From the NCBI RefSeq assembly GCF_003850245.1, contig NZ_CP031015.1, positions 1,860,001-1,924,000 on the forward strand: DNA of 64,000 nucleotides. Direction: 5' to 3'. This stretch comes from Microbacterium sp. ABRD28 (lineage in GTDB: Bacteria; Actinomycetota; Actinomycetes; Actinomycetales; Microbacteriaceae). Shown here in pieces: positions 25,202 to 34,429 of the stretch. The position numbers and the translations under genes are program-made. The notes under the pieces are model-generated. The model was given only the letters and a program-made list of their open reading frames with translations. It searched no databases and was not told the DNA's origin. Position 1 is the stretch's first letter, and each line of letters opens with the position of its first letter.

Positions 25202-26206
25202 ATGACCGCGACCGCGCCGCTTCCCGTGCTCTCCCTCGCCGTTCCCGCGGCAGCGTCGCGCGCAGCCACCACGGGCTTGGTGATGGCCCTGGCCTCGGCA
25301 TTGGCGTTCTCCTCGAGCGGGCCGTTCATGAAGCCGCTGCTGGAGGCCGGATGGTCGCTCGGAGCCGCGCTCCTGGTGCGGATGGGCGTCGCCGCCCTCG
25401 TGCTCTCTCCGGCGCTCGTAGTGGCGATTCGTCGCCAGCGCGGATTCATCCGACGTCACTGGCACCTCATCGTCGCCTTCGGGCTCATGCCGGTGCTCGG
25501 ATGTCAGCTGCTCTTCTTCTCCGCGATGCAGCGGATGCCGGTGGCGGTGGCACTGCTCATCCAGTACCTCGCACCGGTGATCCTCGTCGTCGCGGTCTGG
25601 ATCCGCACCCGCCGGCGCCCGTCGGTCCTCGTCCTCGCGGGGTCGGTGGTGGCGGTCCTGGGCCTGGTGCTCGTCGTCGACGTCTCCGGCGCGGCATTCG
25701 ACCCGATCGGCGTGCTGTTCGCGCTCGGCGCGGCGGTGTGCGTCTGCGCGTACTTCGTCATCGCCGAGCGCGCCGGAGACGATCTGCCGCCCCTCGCACT
25801 CGCCGCCGCCGGACTGCTCTTCGGCAGCCTGGTGATGGCGGCGCTGTGCGCGACCGGCATCCTGCCGTTCCGCGCCGTCGCCGTGACGGTGACGCTGGCA
25901 GGCGCGGAGGTGGCGTGGTGGCTGCCGCTGCTGTGGGTGGCCGCGGTGGCGACCACGGTCGGATACGGTCTCGGGGTGATGGCCGTGCCGCGGATCGGCT
26001 CCCGCGTAGGGTCCTTCGTCGGACTCTCCGAGGTGCTCTTCGCGCTGGCCTTCGCCTGGATCTTCCTCTCGGAGATCCCCGCTGCCGTCCAGTTCGTCGG
26101 CGGAGCGCTCATCCTCGTCGGTGTGATCCTCGTCCGCCTCGACGCGGCGTCCTCGGTCGATGCGCGCGGCGCAGGGGCTACGAGTCCCGTCGTGCCTGCT
26201 CCATGA
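25202..26206 (+). CDS. EamA/DMT-family transporter
   Basis: 334-residue membrane protein with ten hydrophobic segments arranged as two EamA repeats. ALASALAFSSSGPFMKPLLEAG opens the first repeat, and VGSFVGLSEVLFALAFAWIFLSEIP ends the second, the usual pattern in RhtA-like metabolite exporters. Substrate unknown; family members export amino acids and similar small molecules. Its divergent partner is the CGNR regulator. The last 29 bases overlap the convergent Lrp gene. Confidence 0.87.
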   Translation: MTATAPLPVLSLAVPAAASRAATTGLVMALASALAFSSSGPFMKPLLEAGWSLGAALLVRMGVAALVLSPALVVAIRRQRGFIRRHWHLIVAFGLMPVLGCQLLFFSAMQRMPVAVALLIQYLAPVILVVAVWIRTRRRPSVLVLAGSVVAVLGLVLVVDVSGAAFDPIGVLFALGAAVCVCAYFVIAERAGDDLPPLALAAAGLLFGSLVMAALCATGILPFRAVAVTVTLAGAEVAWWLPLLWVAAVATTVGYGLGVMAVPRIGSRVGSFVGLSEVLFALAFAWIFLSEIPAAVQFVGGALILVGVILVRLDAASSVDARGAGATSPVVPAP

Positions 26207-26651
26207 GCGGCCGCACGCGGTAGCCGATGACCTCCCCCATGACCAGGGAGGTCTCGGTGCGCTCGACGCCTTCGATGGCGAGGATCCGGGCGTCGGTGTC
26301 GAAGAGGTGCTGAGTGTCCCGACAGGCGACGCGCACCAGCAGATCGACCTGGCCGCTCAGACCGTGGACCTGCACGATCTCGGGCACGCGTCCGAGCTCG
26401 GCGGTGATGCGGGGGAGGTCGGCCTGTCGCACCGTGACGCTGAGGAACGCCTCGATCGGGAACCCCAGGGCCTCCGGCGAGATCGCGCGTTCGTACGACA
26501 GGAACACGCCGGCCCGCTCGAGCCGCGACATCCGTGCCTGGACCGTGTTGCGCGACAGGCCCAGTCGCTCCGCCAGGGCGACGACCGTGGCGCGCGGATC
26601 GTCCGAGAGGGCGGCGAGAAGCTCGAGATCGACATGATCGAGAGTGCTCAT
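26178..26651 (-). CDS. Lrp/AsnC-family regulator, probable bkd operon regulator
   Basis: 157-residue transcription factor with an N-terminal winged helix (LAERLGLSRNTVQARMSRLERAGV, about 24-47) and a C-terminal RAM effector domain (about 65-145) that binds amino acids. It is divergent from bkdA, the place occupied by the Lrp-type activator BkdR in Pseudomonas. Three copies of an 11-base motif lie between the two genes. A role in branched-chain amino acid sensing is therefore inferred. The ATG at 26651 is preferred over a longer reading to 26675. Confidence 0.87.
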   Translation of the reverse strand: MSTLDHVDLELLAALSDDPRATVVALAERLGLSRNTVQARMSRLERAGVFLSYERAISPEALGFPIEAFLSVTVRQADLPRITAELGRVPEIVQVHGLSGQVDLLVRVACRDTQHLFDTDARILAIEGVERTETSLVMGEVIGYRVRPLMEQARRDS

Positions 26652-26669
26652 ACTGCGAAAGATTAGCAG

Positions 26670-26723
26670 GCTCAATCATCCCGATCTGCGCATGTTGCTC
26701 AATCATCGTGAAGATGCTTGAGC
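26670..26723. promoter_or_regulatory. Three-site candidate Lrp operator upstream of bkdA
   Basis: GCTCAATCATC at 26670-26680 and again at 26697-26707 (exact, 27 bases apart), then the inverted form GATGCTTGAGC at 26713-26723 (10 of 11 match). Phased repeats with TTGAGC cores are typical of Lrp-family binding arrays. They fill the start-proximal part of the 171-base gap between the Lrp gene and bkdA. Confidence 0.62.
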
Positions 26724-26822
26724 TAGGTGACAGAACGGGTAGCCTCGGGCTTGTCGGCGACGCTGCCGGCGACTCACGCGCGGCGCTTCACGAGAGCTTC
26801 GCCTCGAGGAGGGATGACAACG

Positions 26823-27941
26823 GTGCACACCCTGAACCCGATGGCCGATCTGGCCACCGATGTGGACGACGTCGCTCGTCTGCTGACCCCCGCCGGCGAA
26901 CGCGTCGTCGATCCCGATCTGCAGCAGTGGATCGAGGATGTCGACATCGCCGCCATCCAGCGGCTCTACCGCGACATGGTGCTGCTGCGCCGCATCGACG
27001 CGGAGGGCGTGGCTCTCCAGCGGCAGGGGCAGGTGGGGCTGTGGCCGCCGTGCCAGGGTCAGGAGGCGACGCAGATCGGCACCGCCCGCGCGCTGCGTGC
27101 GGACGACTTCGCCTTCCCGAGCTATCGCGAGACCGGCGTCGTGTACGCGCGGGGCGGCAAGCCATCCGACTACGTCCTCGCCTGGCGCGGCGAGGGCCAC
27201 TCCACCTACAACCCCTACGAGCTGCACACGGCGACCCAGCAGATCATCATCGGCGCCCAGTCGCTCCATGCGGTCGGCTACGCGATGGGCGTCCAGCGCG
27301 ACGGCGGCGACCAGGTGGCCGCGGCCTACTTCGGGGACGGCGCGACCAGCCAGGGCGACGTCAACGAGGCGATGGTGTTCGCCTCCTCGTTCGGTGCGCC
27401 GGTGGTCTTCGTCTGCACGAACAACCAGTGGGCCATCTCCGAGCCGGTCAGCGTCCAGGCGCGGTTCCCGATCGCGGGGCGCGCGCCCGGGTTCGGCATC
27501 CCCAGTATGCGCGTGGACGGCAATGACGTGCTGGCCTGCCTCGCCGCGATGCGGTGGGCGATCGACCACGCCCGGAAGGGCCGGGGCCCGGCGTTCCTCG
27601 AGGCCGTCACCTATCGCATGGGTCCGCACACCACCTCGGACGACCCCACACGCTACCGCGACAAGGAGGAGGTCGAGATCTGGCGTCGCCGCGATCCGAT
27701 CGACCGGGTGGAGGCATTGCTGCGTGCCGAGGACGCATTCGACGACGGCTTCGTCGCCGAGGTCGCCGCTGACGCCGACGCGCTCGCCGCCGAGGTGCGC
27801 CAGGCCGCGATGGGGGCGGTGACCCGACCGCCGCTGTCGATCTTCGACGACGTCTACGCCGAGCCGCACTCCGGCATCGACGAGCAGCGTGCCGCATATG
27901 CCGCGTACCTCGACGGCTTCGCCGCGACGCAGGAGGGCTGA
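26823..27941 (+). CDS. bkdA: Branched-chain 2-oxoacid dehydrogenase E1 alpha subunit
   Basis: Thiamine-diphosphate-dependent decarboxylase subunit, 372 residues. The ThDP/Mg motif runs GDGATSQGDVNE...NNQWAIS (about 171-205). RYRDKEEVEIWRRRDP is the phosphorylation-loop equivalent. With E1 beta and E2 it converts 2-oxoisocaproate, 2-oxoisovalerate and 2-oxo-3-methylvalerate to acyl-CoAs. A pyruvate dehydrogenase role is possible, but the context favours branched chains. The AGGAGGG at 26807-26813 abuts the in-frame ATG 26814, too close to work, but is nine bases from GTG 26823, which I therefore take as the start. Confidence 0.9.
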   Translation: MHTLNPMADLATDVDDVARLLTPAGERVVDPDLQQWIEDVDIAAIQRLYRDMVLLRRIDAEGVALQRQGQVGLWPPCQGQEATQIGTARALRADDFAFPSYRETGVVYARGGKPSDYVLAWRGEGHSTYNPYELHTATQQIIIGAQSLHAVGYAMGVQRDGGDQVAAAYFGDGATSQGDVNEAMVFASSFGAPVVFVCTNNQWAISEPVSVQARFPIAGRAPGFGIPSMRVDGNDVLACLAAMRWAIDHARKGRGPAFLEAVTYRMGPHTTSDDPTRYRDKEEVEIWRRRDPIDRVEALLRAEDAFDDGFVAEVAADADALAAEVRQAAMGAVTRPPLSIFDDVYAEPHSGIDEQRAAYAAYLDGFAATQEG

Positions 27942-27943
27942 TC

Positions 27944-28954
27944 ATGGTCCAGTTGACGATGGCCAAGGCGATCAACGAGGGTCTGCGGCGTGCGATGGCG
28001 GATGACCCCAAGGTGCTGGTGATGGGGGAGGACATCGGCAAGCTGGGCGGTGTCTTCCGAGTCACCGACCGCCTCCAGGAGGAGTTCGGCGCCACGCGCG
28101 TCATCGACACGCCGCTGGCGGAGTCGGGCATCGTCGGCACCGCGGTGGGCCTCGCCCTCCGGGGCTTCCGGCCGGTGGTCGAGATCCAGTTCGACGGCTT
28201 CGTGTATCCCGCCTTCGACCAGATCGTCTGCCAGGTCGCCAAGCTCCACTACCGCACCCGCGGCAATGTCCGGATGCCGCTGACGATCCGCATCCCGTGG
28301 GCGGGGGGTGTCGGGGCGGCCGAGCATCACTCCGAGTCGCCGGAGGCGTACTTCGTCCACACGTCGGGCCTGCGCGTCGTGGCGGTGTCCAATCCGCAGG
28401 ATGCGTACGTCATGCTGCGCCAGGCGATCGCCTCGGATGACCCGGTGGTCTACTTCGAGCCCAAGCGGCTGTACCACACCAAGGCAGAGGTCCACCTCGA
28501 CGTCGATCCCGCCGATGCTCCGCCGATGGGTCTTGCCCGCGTCGCCCGGGAGGGCACCGACGTCACCGTACTGACCTATGGCGCTCAGGTGATCACTGCC
28601 TTGGACGCCGCACTGGCCGCCGAGGAGGACGGCATCTCCCTCGAGGTCATCGACCTGCGCTCGCTGTCGCCGGTGGACTACCGGACGATCGGCGCGTCGG
28701 TGCGCAAGACCGGTCGCGTCGTGGTCACCCATGAGGCCGCTCGCGAGGCGGGAGTGGGTGCCGAGCTGGTCGCCAGTGTCACCGAGCGGTGCTTCCACTA
28801 CCTGGAGACGCCTCCCGTCCGGGTGACGGGACATGACATCCCCTACCCGCCCGCGAAGCTCGAGAAGCACCACGTTCCCGATCTCGACCGCGTCCTCGAT
28901 GCCGTCGACCGGGTCCTCGACCGTCCGAACAGTCTGACGGGGGTGGAACTGTGA
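27944..28954 (+). CDS. bkdB: Branched-chain 2-oxoacid dehydrogenase E1 beta subunit
   Basis: 336-residue partner of E1 alpha, carrying the transketolase-like pyrimidine domain (MGEDIGKLGGVFRVT, residues about 26-40) and the C-terminal transketolase domain. EIQFDGFVYPAFDQIV and the AEHHSESPEAYFVH segment are E1 beta signatures. The ATG follows the E1 alpha stop by two bases, with GGAGGG nearby. Its stop overlaps the E2 GTG (GTGA). Confidence 0.94.
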   Translation: MVQLTMAKAINEGLRRAMADDPKVLVMGEDIGKLGGVFRVTDRLQEEFGATRVIDTPLAESGIVGTAVGLALRGFRPVVEIQFDGFVYPAFDQIVCQVAKLHYRTRGNVRMPLTIRIPWAGGVGAAEHHSESPEAYFVHTSGLRVVAVSNPQDAYVMLRQAIASDDPVVYFEPKRLYHTKAEVHLDVDPADAPPMGLARVAREGTDVTVLTYGAQVITALDAALAAEEDGISLEVIDLRSLSPVDYRTIGASVRKTGRVVVTHEAAREAGVGAELVASVTERCFHYLETPPVRVTGHDIPYPPAKLEKHHVPDLDRVLDAVDRVLDRPNSLTGVEL

Positions 28955-30348
28955 TCCAGGAGTTCCGCCTCCCCGATCTCGGCGAGGGGCTGCCCGAGGC
29001 CGAGCTCGTACAGTGGCTCGTCGCCGAGGGTGACCGCGTCGCGCTGAATCAGACCATCGCCGAGGTCGAGACGGCCAAGGCCGTCGTGGAACTGCCGTCG
29101 CCGCACGCCGGGGTCGTGCAGGCCCTGCATGCCGCCGCGGGAGACGTCGTGGAGGTCGGCTCGCCGCTGATCTCCTTCGAGGTCGGTGCCGAGGCCTCCG
29201 CGCGCCCAGCGACCCCGGACGCGTCATCGCCGGCGACCGCCGAGCCCACTCCCCGTCCGGCCACCGCCGTCGACGCACCGGCCGACGACGCAGCCGGACC
29301 GAACCTCGTCGGCTACGGCGCCGCGCCGCGGAGCGGGAACCGCCCGCGGCGTCGAGCGCGGACCACCGCGTCTACGCCTCGCACGACGGCGAGCGACACC
29401 GCAGTCCTCGCTGTCGCGCCGCACGATGACATCCGCCTCGTGGAGGCGATCGAGTCGGTGCAGGAACGGCCGAGGTCGACCCCGCCGGTCCGCAAGCTCG
29501 CCAAAGACCTGGGCGTCGACATCGCACTCGTGAGGGGGACGGGTCAGGACGGTCTGATCACCCGTGACGACGTCCGCGGCTACGCCGACACGACGGCCCG
29601 CGCCGATCAGCCGGTGGGATCCGTGCGGACGCACGACACCGCGGAGATCGGTGAGACCCGGATCCCGATCCGAGGCGTGCGCAAGCACACCGCCGAGGCG
29701 ATGGTGCGCAGCGCCTTCACGGCGCCGCACGTCACCGTGTTCCTCACCGTCGATGTCACCGAGACGACCGAGCTCGTCGCCTCCCTGCGCGCGGACCGGT
29801 CGCTCGCCGACCACCGCATCGGCGTCCTCGCCGTAGCGGCCAAAGCCGTCTGCCTCGCCCTGCGTCACCATCCGACGCTGAACTCGCGGTGGGACGGCGA
29901 GAGCGGTGAGATCGTGCAGTATCACGGTGTGCACCTCGGGATCGCGGCCGCGACCGAGCGCGGTCTCGTCGTGCCGAACATCCGCGATGCCGACCGGATG
30001 ACCCTCCCCGCTCTCGCCGACGCGATCCGCGACCTCGCGACCACGGCCCGTGCCGGGAAGACCTCGCCCGAGGCGATGCGCGGGGGGACCTTCTCCATCA
30101 CCAACGTCGGTGTGTTCGGCGTGGATGCGGGGACACCGATCATCAATCCCGGCGAAGCCGCCATCCTCGCCATCGGGGCGGCGCGATCTCAGCCCTGGGA
30201 GTATCGCGGCCAGATCGCACTGCGCGACGTGGTCACCCTCGCACTGTCCTTCGATCATCGTCTCGTCGACGGCGAGCAGGGGTCGAGGTTCCTCGCCGAC
30301 GTGGGGGCGGTGCTGCGGGAACCCGGGCGCGCAATGCTGCTCGGATGA
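28951..30348 (+). CDS. bkdC: Branched-chain 2-oxoacid dehydrogenase E2, dihydrolipoyl acyltransferase
   Basis: 465 residues. The N-terminal lipoyl domain (1-76) has K43 in EVETAKAVVELPS as the lipoylation site. A flexible linker rich in A, P, T and D follows (about 78-160). The subunit-binding domain (VRKLAKDLGVDIALVRGTGQDG) spans about 172-205, and the acyltransferase core runs to the end with H436 and D440 in DHRLVDG. It transfers the acyl group to CoA. The E3 component (lipoamide dehydrogenase) is not in the window and must be shared with other complexes. Confidence 0.94.
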   Translation: MIQEFRLPDLGEGLPEAELVQWLVAEGDRVALNQTIAEVETAKAVVELPSPHAGVVQALHAAAGDVVEVGSPLISFEVGAEASARPATPDASSPATAEPTPRPATAVDAPADDAAGPNLVGYGAAPRSGNRPRRRARTTASTPRTTASDTAVLAVAPHDDIRLVEAIESVQERPRSTPPVRKLAKDLGVDIALVRGTGQDGLITRDDVRGYADTTARADQPVGSVRTHDTAEIGETRIPIRGVRKHTAEAMVRSAFTAPHVTVFLTVDVTETTELVASLRADRSLADHRIGVLAVAAKAVCLALRHHPTLNSRWDGESGEIVQYHGVHLGIAAATERGLVVPNIRDADRMTLPALADAIRDLATTARAGKTSPEAMRGGTFSITNVGVFGVDAGTPIINPGEAAILAIGAARSQPWEYRGQIALRDVVTLALSFDHRLVDGEQGSRFLADVGAVLREPGRAMLLG

Positions 30349-30363
30349 TGAACGCGGGGACCG

Positions 30364-32109
30364 TCACGCCTGCGTGAACAGGCCCTTGCCACGGCGACGC
30401 AGATAGTCGTAAGCCTCGGCGTACGTCTGCGGTTCTCCCCGGGATCCCTCGCCGTATCGCGCCTGCAGGAGGCCGAGCAGCCCGCGGCCGGGCGGGCTCA
30501 GGGGCTTGTCCCGGTGCGGCGACGACGTCACGTCGATCGGCTCGTCGGCCTGCGGGTTGGGCGGGTGGTACATGGGGTGGACCGTCGGCCAGGTGGCGGG
30601 ATGGCGGGGCCTGCTGAGGTTCAGCACCGAGAACAGCGTGTTCGCCCCGGCATCCCGACGATTGAGGGGCTGGAGCCCGTGACGGCGGGCGACGGTCGCG
30701 ATCACCGAACCGTGGTGCATCTCGTCGTTGATGACGGTTCCGGCGCGGGTGTATGCCGAGACCGCGATCGCGGGAACGCGCCCGCCCAGCCTGTCGAAGG
30801 CGAAGCCCATCTCTCCCGGCGCGGCGCCCTCCACCGGTGGCACCGCCCGCGGCGGCGGCACATGGTCGTAGGTGCCGCCATGCTCATCGAAGGTGATGAG
30901 GAGGAGGGTGTTCATGGCGTTCGACCCCGTGGCGCTGGAGCTCGCGCGGATGGCGTCGTAGATGCTCGCCACCAGCTTCTCGCCGGCGCGGACGTCGGAG
31001 ACCGCCGAATCGATGACCAAGCGGCCATCGACCTCGCTCGAGCGGTAGACCCCGAAGGGGGGATGGAAGTCGTTGTGGTTGTAGGCCAGGCGCGGTTCGA
31101 TGAAGGCGTAGGCGGGGAGGGTGCCGTTCTCGACGTCGCGGTAGAACTCCGGCATGAAGGCGAAGTGGTCGGTGCGCCAGTACTTCTCCAGGACCGGGGC
31201 GTGAAGCACGCCGGTCAGTGAGACCAGCTGCATCTCATCGAAGTAGATCTTCCACGACAGCCCCGCGTCCTCGAGCCGATTGAAGATGGTCGGGGTCTCT
31301 GGGGCGTTCAGCCACTTCTCGTACCCGCCGCCGTGCTTGTTCGTCACGAAGCCGTGGGAGGTCGAGGCGTGGAAGAACGAGCGATTGCAGTAGGTCTGAG
31401 ACGGCACGCCCGCGAACCAGGCGTCGAAGACGGCGAACTCCCGAGCGAGGGTCGACAGGACCGGGAGCTGCTCGGGTGAGAAGCCCCCCATGATCTGCGA
31501 TGCCTCCGCGAGCGTCGGCTCGGTGCCTCGGCGCAGCCGGGTGAAGTTGTTCCAATAGTCCTGGAGGAAGCCGTCCATCGTCGGTGCGGTCCCGGGCGGG
31601 GGAGCGTTGAACGGCGGACTCATCTGCCCCACCTGCGCCGTGGCGTTGCCTGCCGGGTCGACGCGGCCGAACAGCTGGGTGTTGACGTGCGGGAACTCCT
31701 CGCCCGGGTCGGGGTTGGGAAGACCCATCACGACGTCGGTCGCTCCGGAGTACACGTGCGCGCCGACGCGGTCGCCGTGCGGCGAGAGGTTCGCGTAGTC
31801 GCCGAAGGCGAGTCCGTCGAACCTCGTGCGCTCGGGGAGGGTCTCGGGGGTGTACAGCCATCCGAGCATGTTGTCGAACGACCGGTTCTCGCCCATGAAC
31901 ACCACGATGTGATCGAAGCCGGGCTCGGAGCGCGCCGCCAGGGCCGGGAGCTCCTGCGCCCCCTCTCGCACGCCGGCGGCGTGACCGACCACGGCGCCGC
32001 CGGCGGCGCCGGTGGCTCCGCCCACGGCGAAGCCCGCCGCCGCCAGGCCGCCGACCTTCAGAAAGTCACGGCGGGACGTTGAGGCCTCTTGCTCGGGGTT
32101 CTCTCGCAT
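30364..32109 (-). CDS. Tat-exported phosphoesterase (phospholipase C / acid phosphatase family)
   Basis: 581-residue member of PF04185, which includes non-haemolytic phospholipase C and AcpA-type acid phosphatases. A twin-arginine signal (SRRDFLKVGG, R13-R14, followed by an Ala/Gly-rich hydrophobic stretch to about 45) marks it for Tat export; tatA and tatC lie at 53-54 kb. The catalytic metal-site start GENRSFDNMLGW falls near residue 73, with further motifs NHNDFHPPFG and FDEHGGTYDHVPPP. It likely hydrolyses phosphate esters or phospholipids outside the cell. It sits convergent to bkdC, separating the two halves of the leucine pathway. ATG start. Confidence 0.9.
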   Translation of the reverse strand: MRENPEQEASTSRRDFLKVGGLAAAGFAVGGATGAAGGAVVGHAAGVREGAQELPALAARSEPGFDHIVVFMGENRSFDNMLGWLYTPETLPERTRFDGLAFGDYANLSPHGDRVGAHVYSGATDVVMGLPNPDPGEEFPHVNTQLFGRVDPAGNATAQVGQMSPPFNAPPPGTAPTMDGFLQDYWNNFTRLRRGTEPTLAEASQIMGGFSPEQLPVLSTLAREFAVFDAWFAGVPSQTYCNRSFFHASTSHGFVTNKHGGGYEKWLNAPETPTIFNRLEDAGLSWKIYFDEMQLVSLTGVLHAPVLEKYWRTDHFAFMPEFYRDVENGTLPAYAFIEPRLAYNHNDFHPPFGVYRSSEVDGRLVIDSAVSDVRAGEKLVASIYDAIRASSSATGSNAMNTLLLITFDEHGGTYDHVPPPRAVPPVEGAAPGEMGFAFDRLGGRVPAIAVSAYTRAGTVINDEMHHGSVIATVARRHGLQPLNRRDAGANTLFSVLNLSRPRHPATWPTVHPMYHPPNPQADEPIDVTSSPHRDKPLSPPGRGLLGLLQARYGEGSRGEPQTYAEAYDYLRRRGKGLFTQA

Positions 32110-32128
32110 CGTGGAGCGAGGATACCGC

Positions 32129-32722
32129 TCAGACGCCCAATGCGGCTCCTGCCATGTCGGTCAGGATTCCGCGGACGTGCGCCTGGTCGGGCGCGCCCTG
32201 ACCCGTGCGGATGCTGTGGGGAGTGGAGTTGATCAGACCGAAGCACGCGTAGGCCCGCACCCGGAGGTCCTGGTCGCTGCGATCCGGGTGCACGGCCGCG
32301 AGGACGCCGACCCACATCTCCACGTATTCGCGCTGCAGACGGCGCACCGTCCGACGATCCTCGTCGCCGAGGTTCGCCAGGTCGCGGTCCTGGACGCGGA
32401 TGACATCAGCATCGGTCAGGGCGAAGTCGACGTGGAAGGCCACAAGCTGCGTGAGGCGCGCGTCGGCGTCATCCGTCCGCTCGAGCACAGCTCGTCCGCC
32501 GTCGCGCAGTCGTTCGCTCACGCCGATGAGGATCGCTCCGAGCAGCGCCTGCTTGTTGGCGAAATGGCGGTAGATCGCCGGTCCACTCACGCCGACCGCC
32601 GCACCGAGGTCCTCGAGGCTGACGCCGGTGAACCCCCGCTCGGCGAACAGGCGTGCCGCCTCGGCGAGGAGAGCGGAGTGCCGGTCCGCCTTGGCCCGAT
32701 CGCGACCCGTGATGCTTGCCAT
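32129..32722 (-). CDS. TetR-family repressor of the mcc/acd operon (probable)
   Basis: 197 residues. The N-terminal HTH (FTGVSLEDLGAAVGVSGPAIYRHFANKQAL, about 31-60) is typical TetR, followed by an all-helical ligand domain. It is divergent from the carboxylase operon with two matching palindromes between. In M. tuberculosis the equivalent position beside accD1/accA1 is held by the TetR protein Rv2506 (BkaR), a repressor of branched-chain keto-acid genes. The ligand may be an acyl-CoA intermediate, which is inference. Confidence 0.88.
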   Translation of the reverse strand: MASITGRDRAKADRHSALLAEAARLFAERGFTGVSLEDLGAAVGVSGPAIYRHFANKQALLGAILIGVSERLRDGGRAVLERTDDADARLTQLVAFHVDFALTDADVIRVQDRDLANLGDEDRRTVRRLQREYVEMWVGVLAAVHPDRSDQDLRVRAYACFGLINSTPHSIRTGQGAPDQAHVRGILTDMAGAALGV

Positions 32723-32726
32723 TTCA

Positions 32727-32771
32727 GTTAATCCCCGCTAACGTGAAAGCTCGGTTAACGCACACTAACCG
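32727..32771. promoter_or_regulatory. Paired TetR operators GTTA-N8-TAAC
   Basis: Two palindromes of identical geometry: GTTA ATCCCCGC TAAC (32727-32742) and GTTA ACGCACAC TAAC (32754-32769), the second extended to CGGTTA...TAACCG (32752-32771). Centres are 27 bases apart. They occupy the 105-base spacer between the TetR start and mccB, so one protein could control both directions. Confidence 0.72.
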
Positions 32772-32827
32772 TCCTCGGCGCGCCGCGACAACGGGCGTGA
32801 CCGGATCGTGACGTCGACGGAGATGAC

Positions 32828-34429
32828 ATGGCCAGGCTCACCACCGTGCGTCGGGATGACGACTTCCGACGTTCCGACGCGGCCCAGCGCGGCCTCGCCG
32901 ACGACCTTCGCCGCCGGCTGGCCGCAGCCGCGCTCGGTGGACCTGCCGCGTCGCGGGAGCGCCACGTCGCCCGGGGAAAGCTCCTGCCCCGAGACCGCGT
33001 CGACCGCCTGCTCGATCCGGGCAGCCCCTTCCTCGAGATCGCCCCGCTGGCCGCCGACGGCCTGTACGGCGGGGAGGCTCCCGCGGCCGGAGTCGTCGCC
33101 GGTATCGGGCTCGTGCACGGACGGCACGTCATGGTCGTCTGCAACGACGCCACGGTGAAGGGCGGGACCTACTTCCCGCTCACCGTGAAGAAGCACCTTC
33201 GCGCCCAGGAGATCGCCCTGGAGAACCGCCTCCCGTGCGTCTACCTGGTCGATTCGGGCGGTGCCTTCCTGCCGATGCAGGACGAGGTCTTCCCCGACCG
33301 CGACCACTTCGGACGCATCTTCTTCAACCAGGCCCGGCTCTCGGCCGCAGGGATCCCGCAGATCGCAGCCGTGATGGGGTCGTGCACGGCGGGCGGGGCC
33401 TACGTGCCGGCGATGAGCGACGAGACCGTCATCGTGCGGGGCCAGGGGACGATCTTCCTCGGCGGACCGCCGCTGGTGAAGGCCGCGATCGGTGAGATCG
33501 TCACTCCGGAAGAGCTCGGGGGCGGGGAGTTGCACGCCCGTCGGTCGGGCGTCGTCGATCACCTCGCCGATGACGACGAGCATGCGCTGGAGATCGTCCG
33601 CGACATCGTCGCCACCCTCCCCGCCGAGCCGGATCCGATCTGGCAGGTCGAATCCGCGGTTCCGCCGCGCGCCGATCCGGCCGAGCTCTACGGGGTCGTG
33701 CCCGTGGACGTCAATCAGCCTTACGACGTGCGCGAGGTGATCGCGCGACTGGTCGACGACAGCGATTTCCATGAGTTCAAGCGCGAGTACGGCGACACCC
33801 TCGTCACCGGATTCGCGCGGATCCACGGGCATCAGGTGGGCATCGTCGCCAACAACGGAGTGCTCTTCTCGGAGTCGGCTCAGAAGGGCGCGCATTTCAT
33901 CGAGCTCTGCGATCAGCGCGAGACCCCGCTGCTGTTCCTGCAGAACATCACCGGGTTCATGGTGGGGCGCGATGCCGAGGCCGGCGGAATCGCCAAGGAC
34001 GGGGCGAAGATGGTCACCGCCGTGGCCACCACACGCGTTCCCAAGCTCACCGTCATCATCGGCGGATCCTTCGGGGCGGGGAACTACTCCATGTGCGGTC
34101 GCGCCTACTCGCCCCGCTTCCTCTGGAGCTGGCCGGCGAGCCGGATCTCGGTCATGGGCGGGCCCCAGGCCGCCGCGGTGCTCGGCACGGTGAAACGGGA
34201 TCAGCTCGAATCTCGAGGCCAGGACTGGAAGCCCGCCGACCAGGAGGCGTTCGAAGCGCCGATCCGCGCCCGCTACGACGAGCAAGGAAGCCCCTACTAC
34301 GCCACGGCCCGACTCTGGGACGACGGCGTCATCGACCCCGCCGACACCCGCGACATCCTGGGTCTTGCCCTCGACGTCGTCAGTCGCACGCCGCTGCCCA
34401 CGCCGCAGTTCGGCGTCTTCCGGATGTGA
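32828..34429 (+). CDS. mccB: Methylcrotonyl-CoA carboxylase carboxyltransferase subunit
   Basis: 533-residue biotin-dependent carboxyltransferase with two crotonase-like halves. [28 protein letters not shown] and the C-terminal [21 protein letters not shown] are typical of MCC and AccD1-type enzymes rather than propionyl-CoA carboxylase. The acyl-CoA and biotin oxyanion regions ([32 protein letters not shown]) are intact. It moves CO2 from carboxybiotin to 3-methylcrotonyl-CoA in leucine breakdown. First gene of the operon behind the TetR operators. Confidence 0.92.
   Translation: MARLTTVRRDDDFRRSDAAQRGLADDLRRRLAAAALGGPAASRERHVARGKLLPRDRVDRLLDPGSPFLEIAPLAADGLYGGEAPAAGVVAGIGLVHGRHVMVVCNDATVKGGTYFPLTVKKHLRAQEIALENRLPCVYLVDSGGAFLPMQDEVFPDRDHFGRIFFNQARLSAAGIPQIAAVMGSCTAGGAYVPAMSDETVIVRGQGTIFLGGPPLVKAAIGEIVTPEELGGGELHARRSGVVDHLADDDEHALEIVRDIVATLPAEPDPIWQVESAVPPRADPAELYGVVPVDVNQPYDVREVIARLVDDSDFHEFKREYGDTLVTGFARIHGHQVGIVANNGVLFSESAQKGAHFIELCDQRETPLLFLQNITGFMVGRDAEAGGIAKDGAKMVTAVATTRVPKLTVIIGGSFGAGNYSMCGRAYSPRFLWSWPASRISVMGGPQAAAVLGTVKRDQLESRGQDWKPADQEAFEAPIRARYDEQGSPYYATARLWDDGVIDPADTRDILGLALDVVSRTPLPTPQFGVFRM

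Noticed and set aside
26814..26822. ATG 26814 as the start of E1 alpha
   Set aside because: The AGGAGGG site touches this ATG directly, leaving no spacing; GTG 26823 is at a proper distance.
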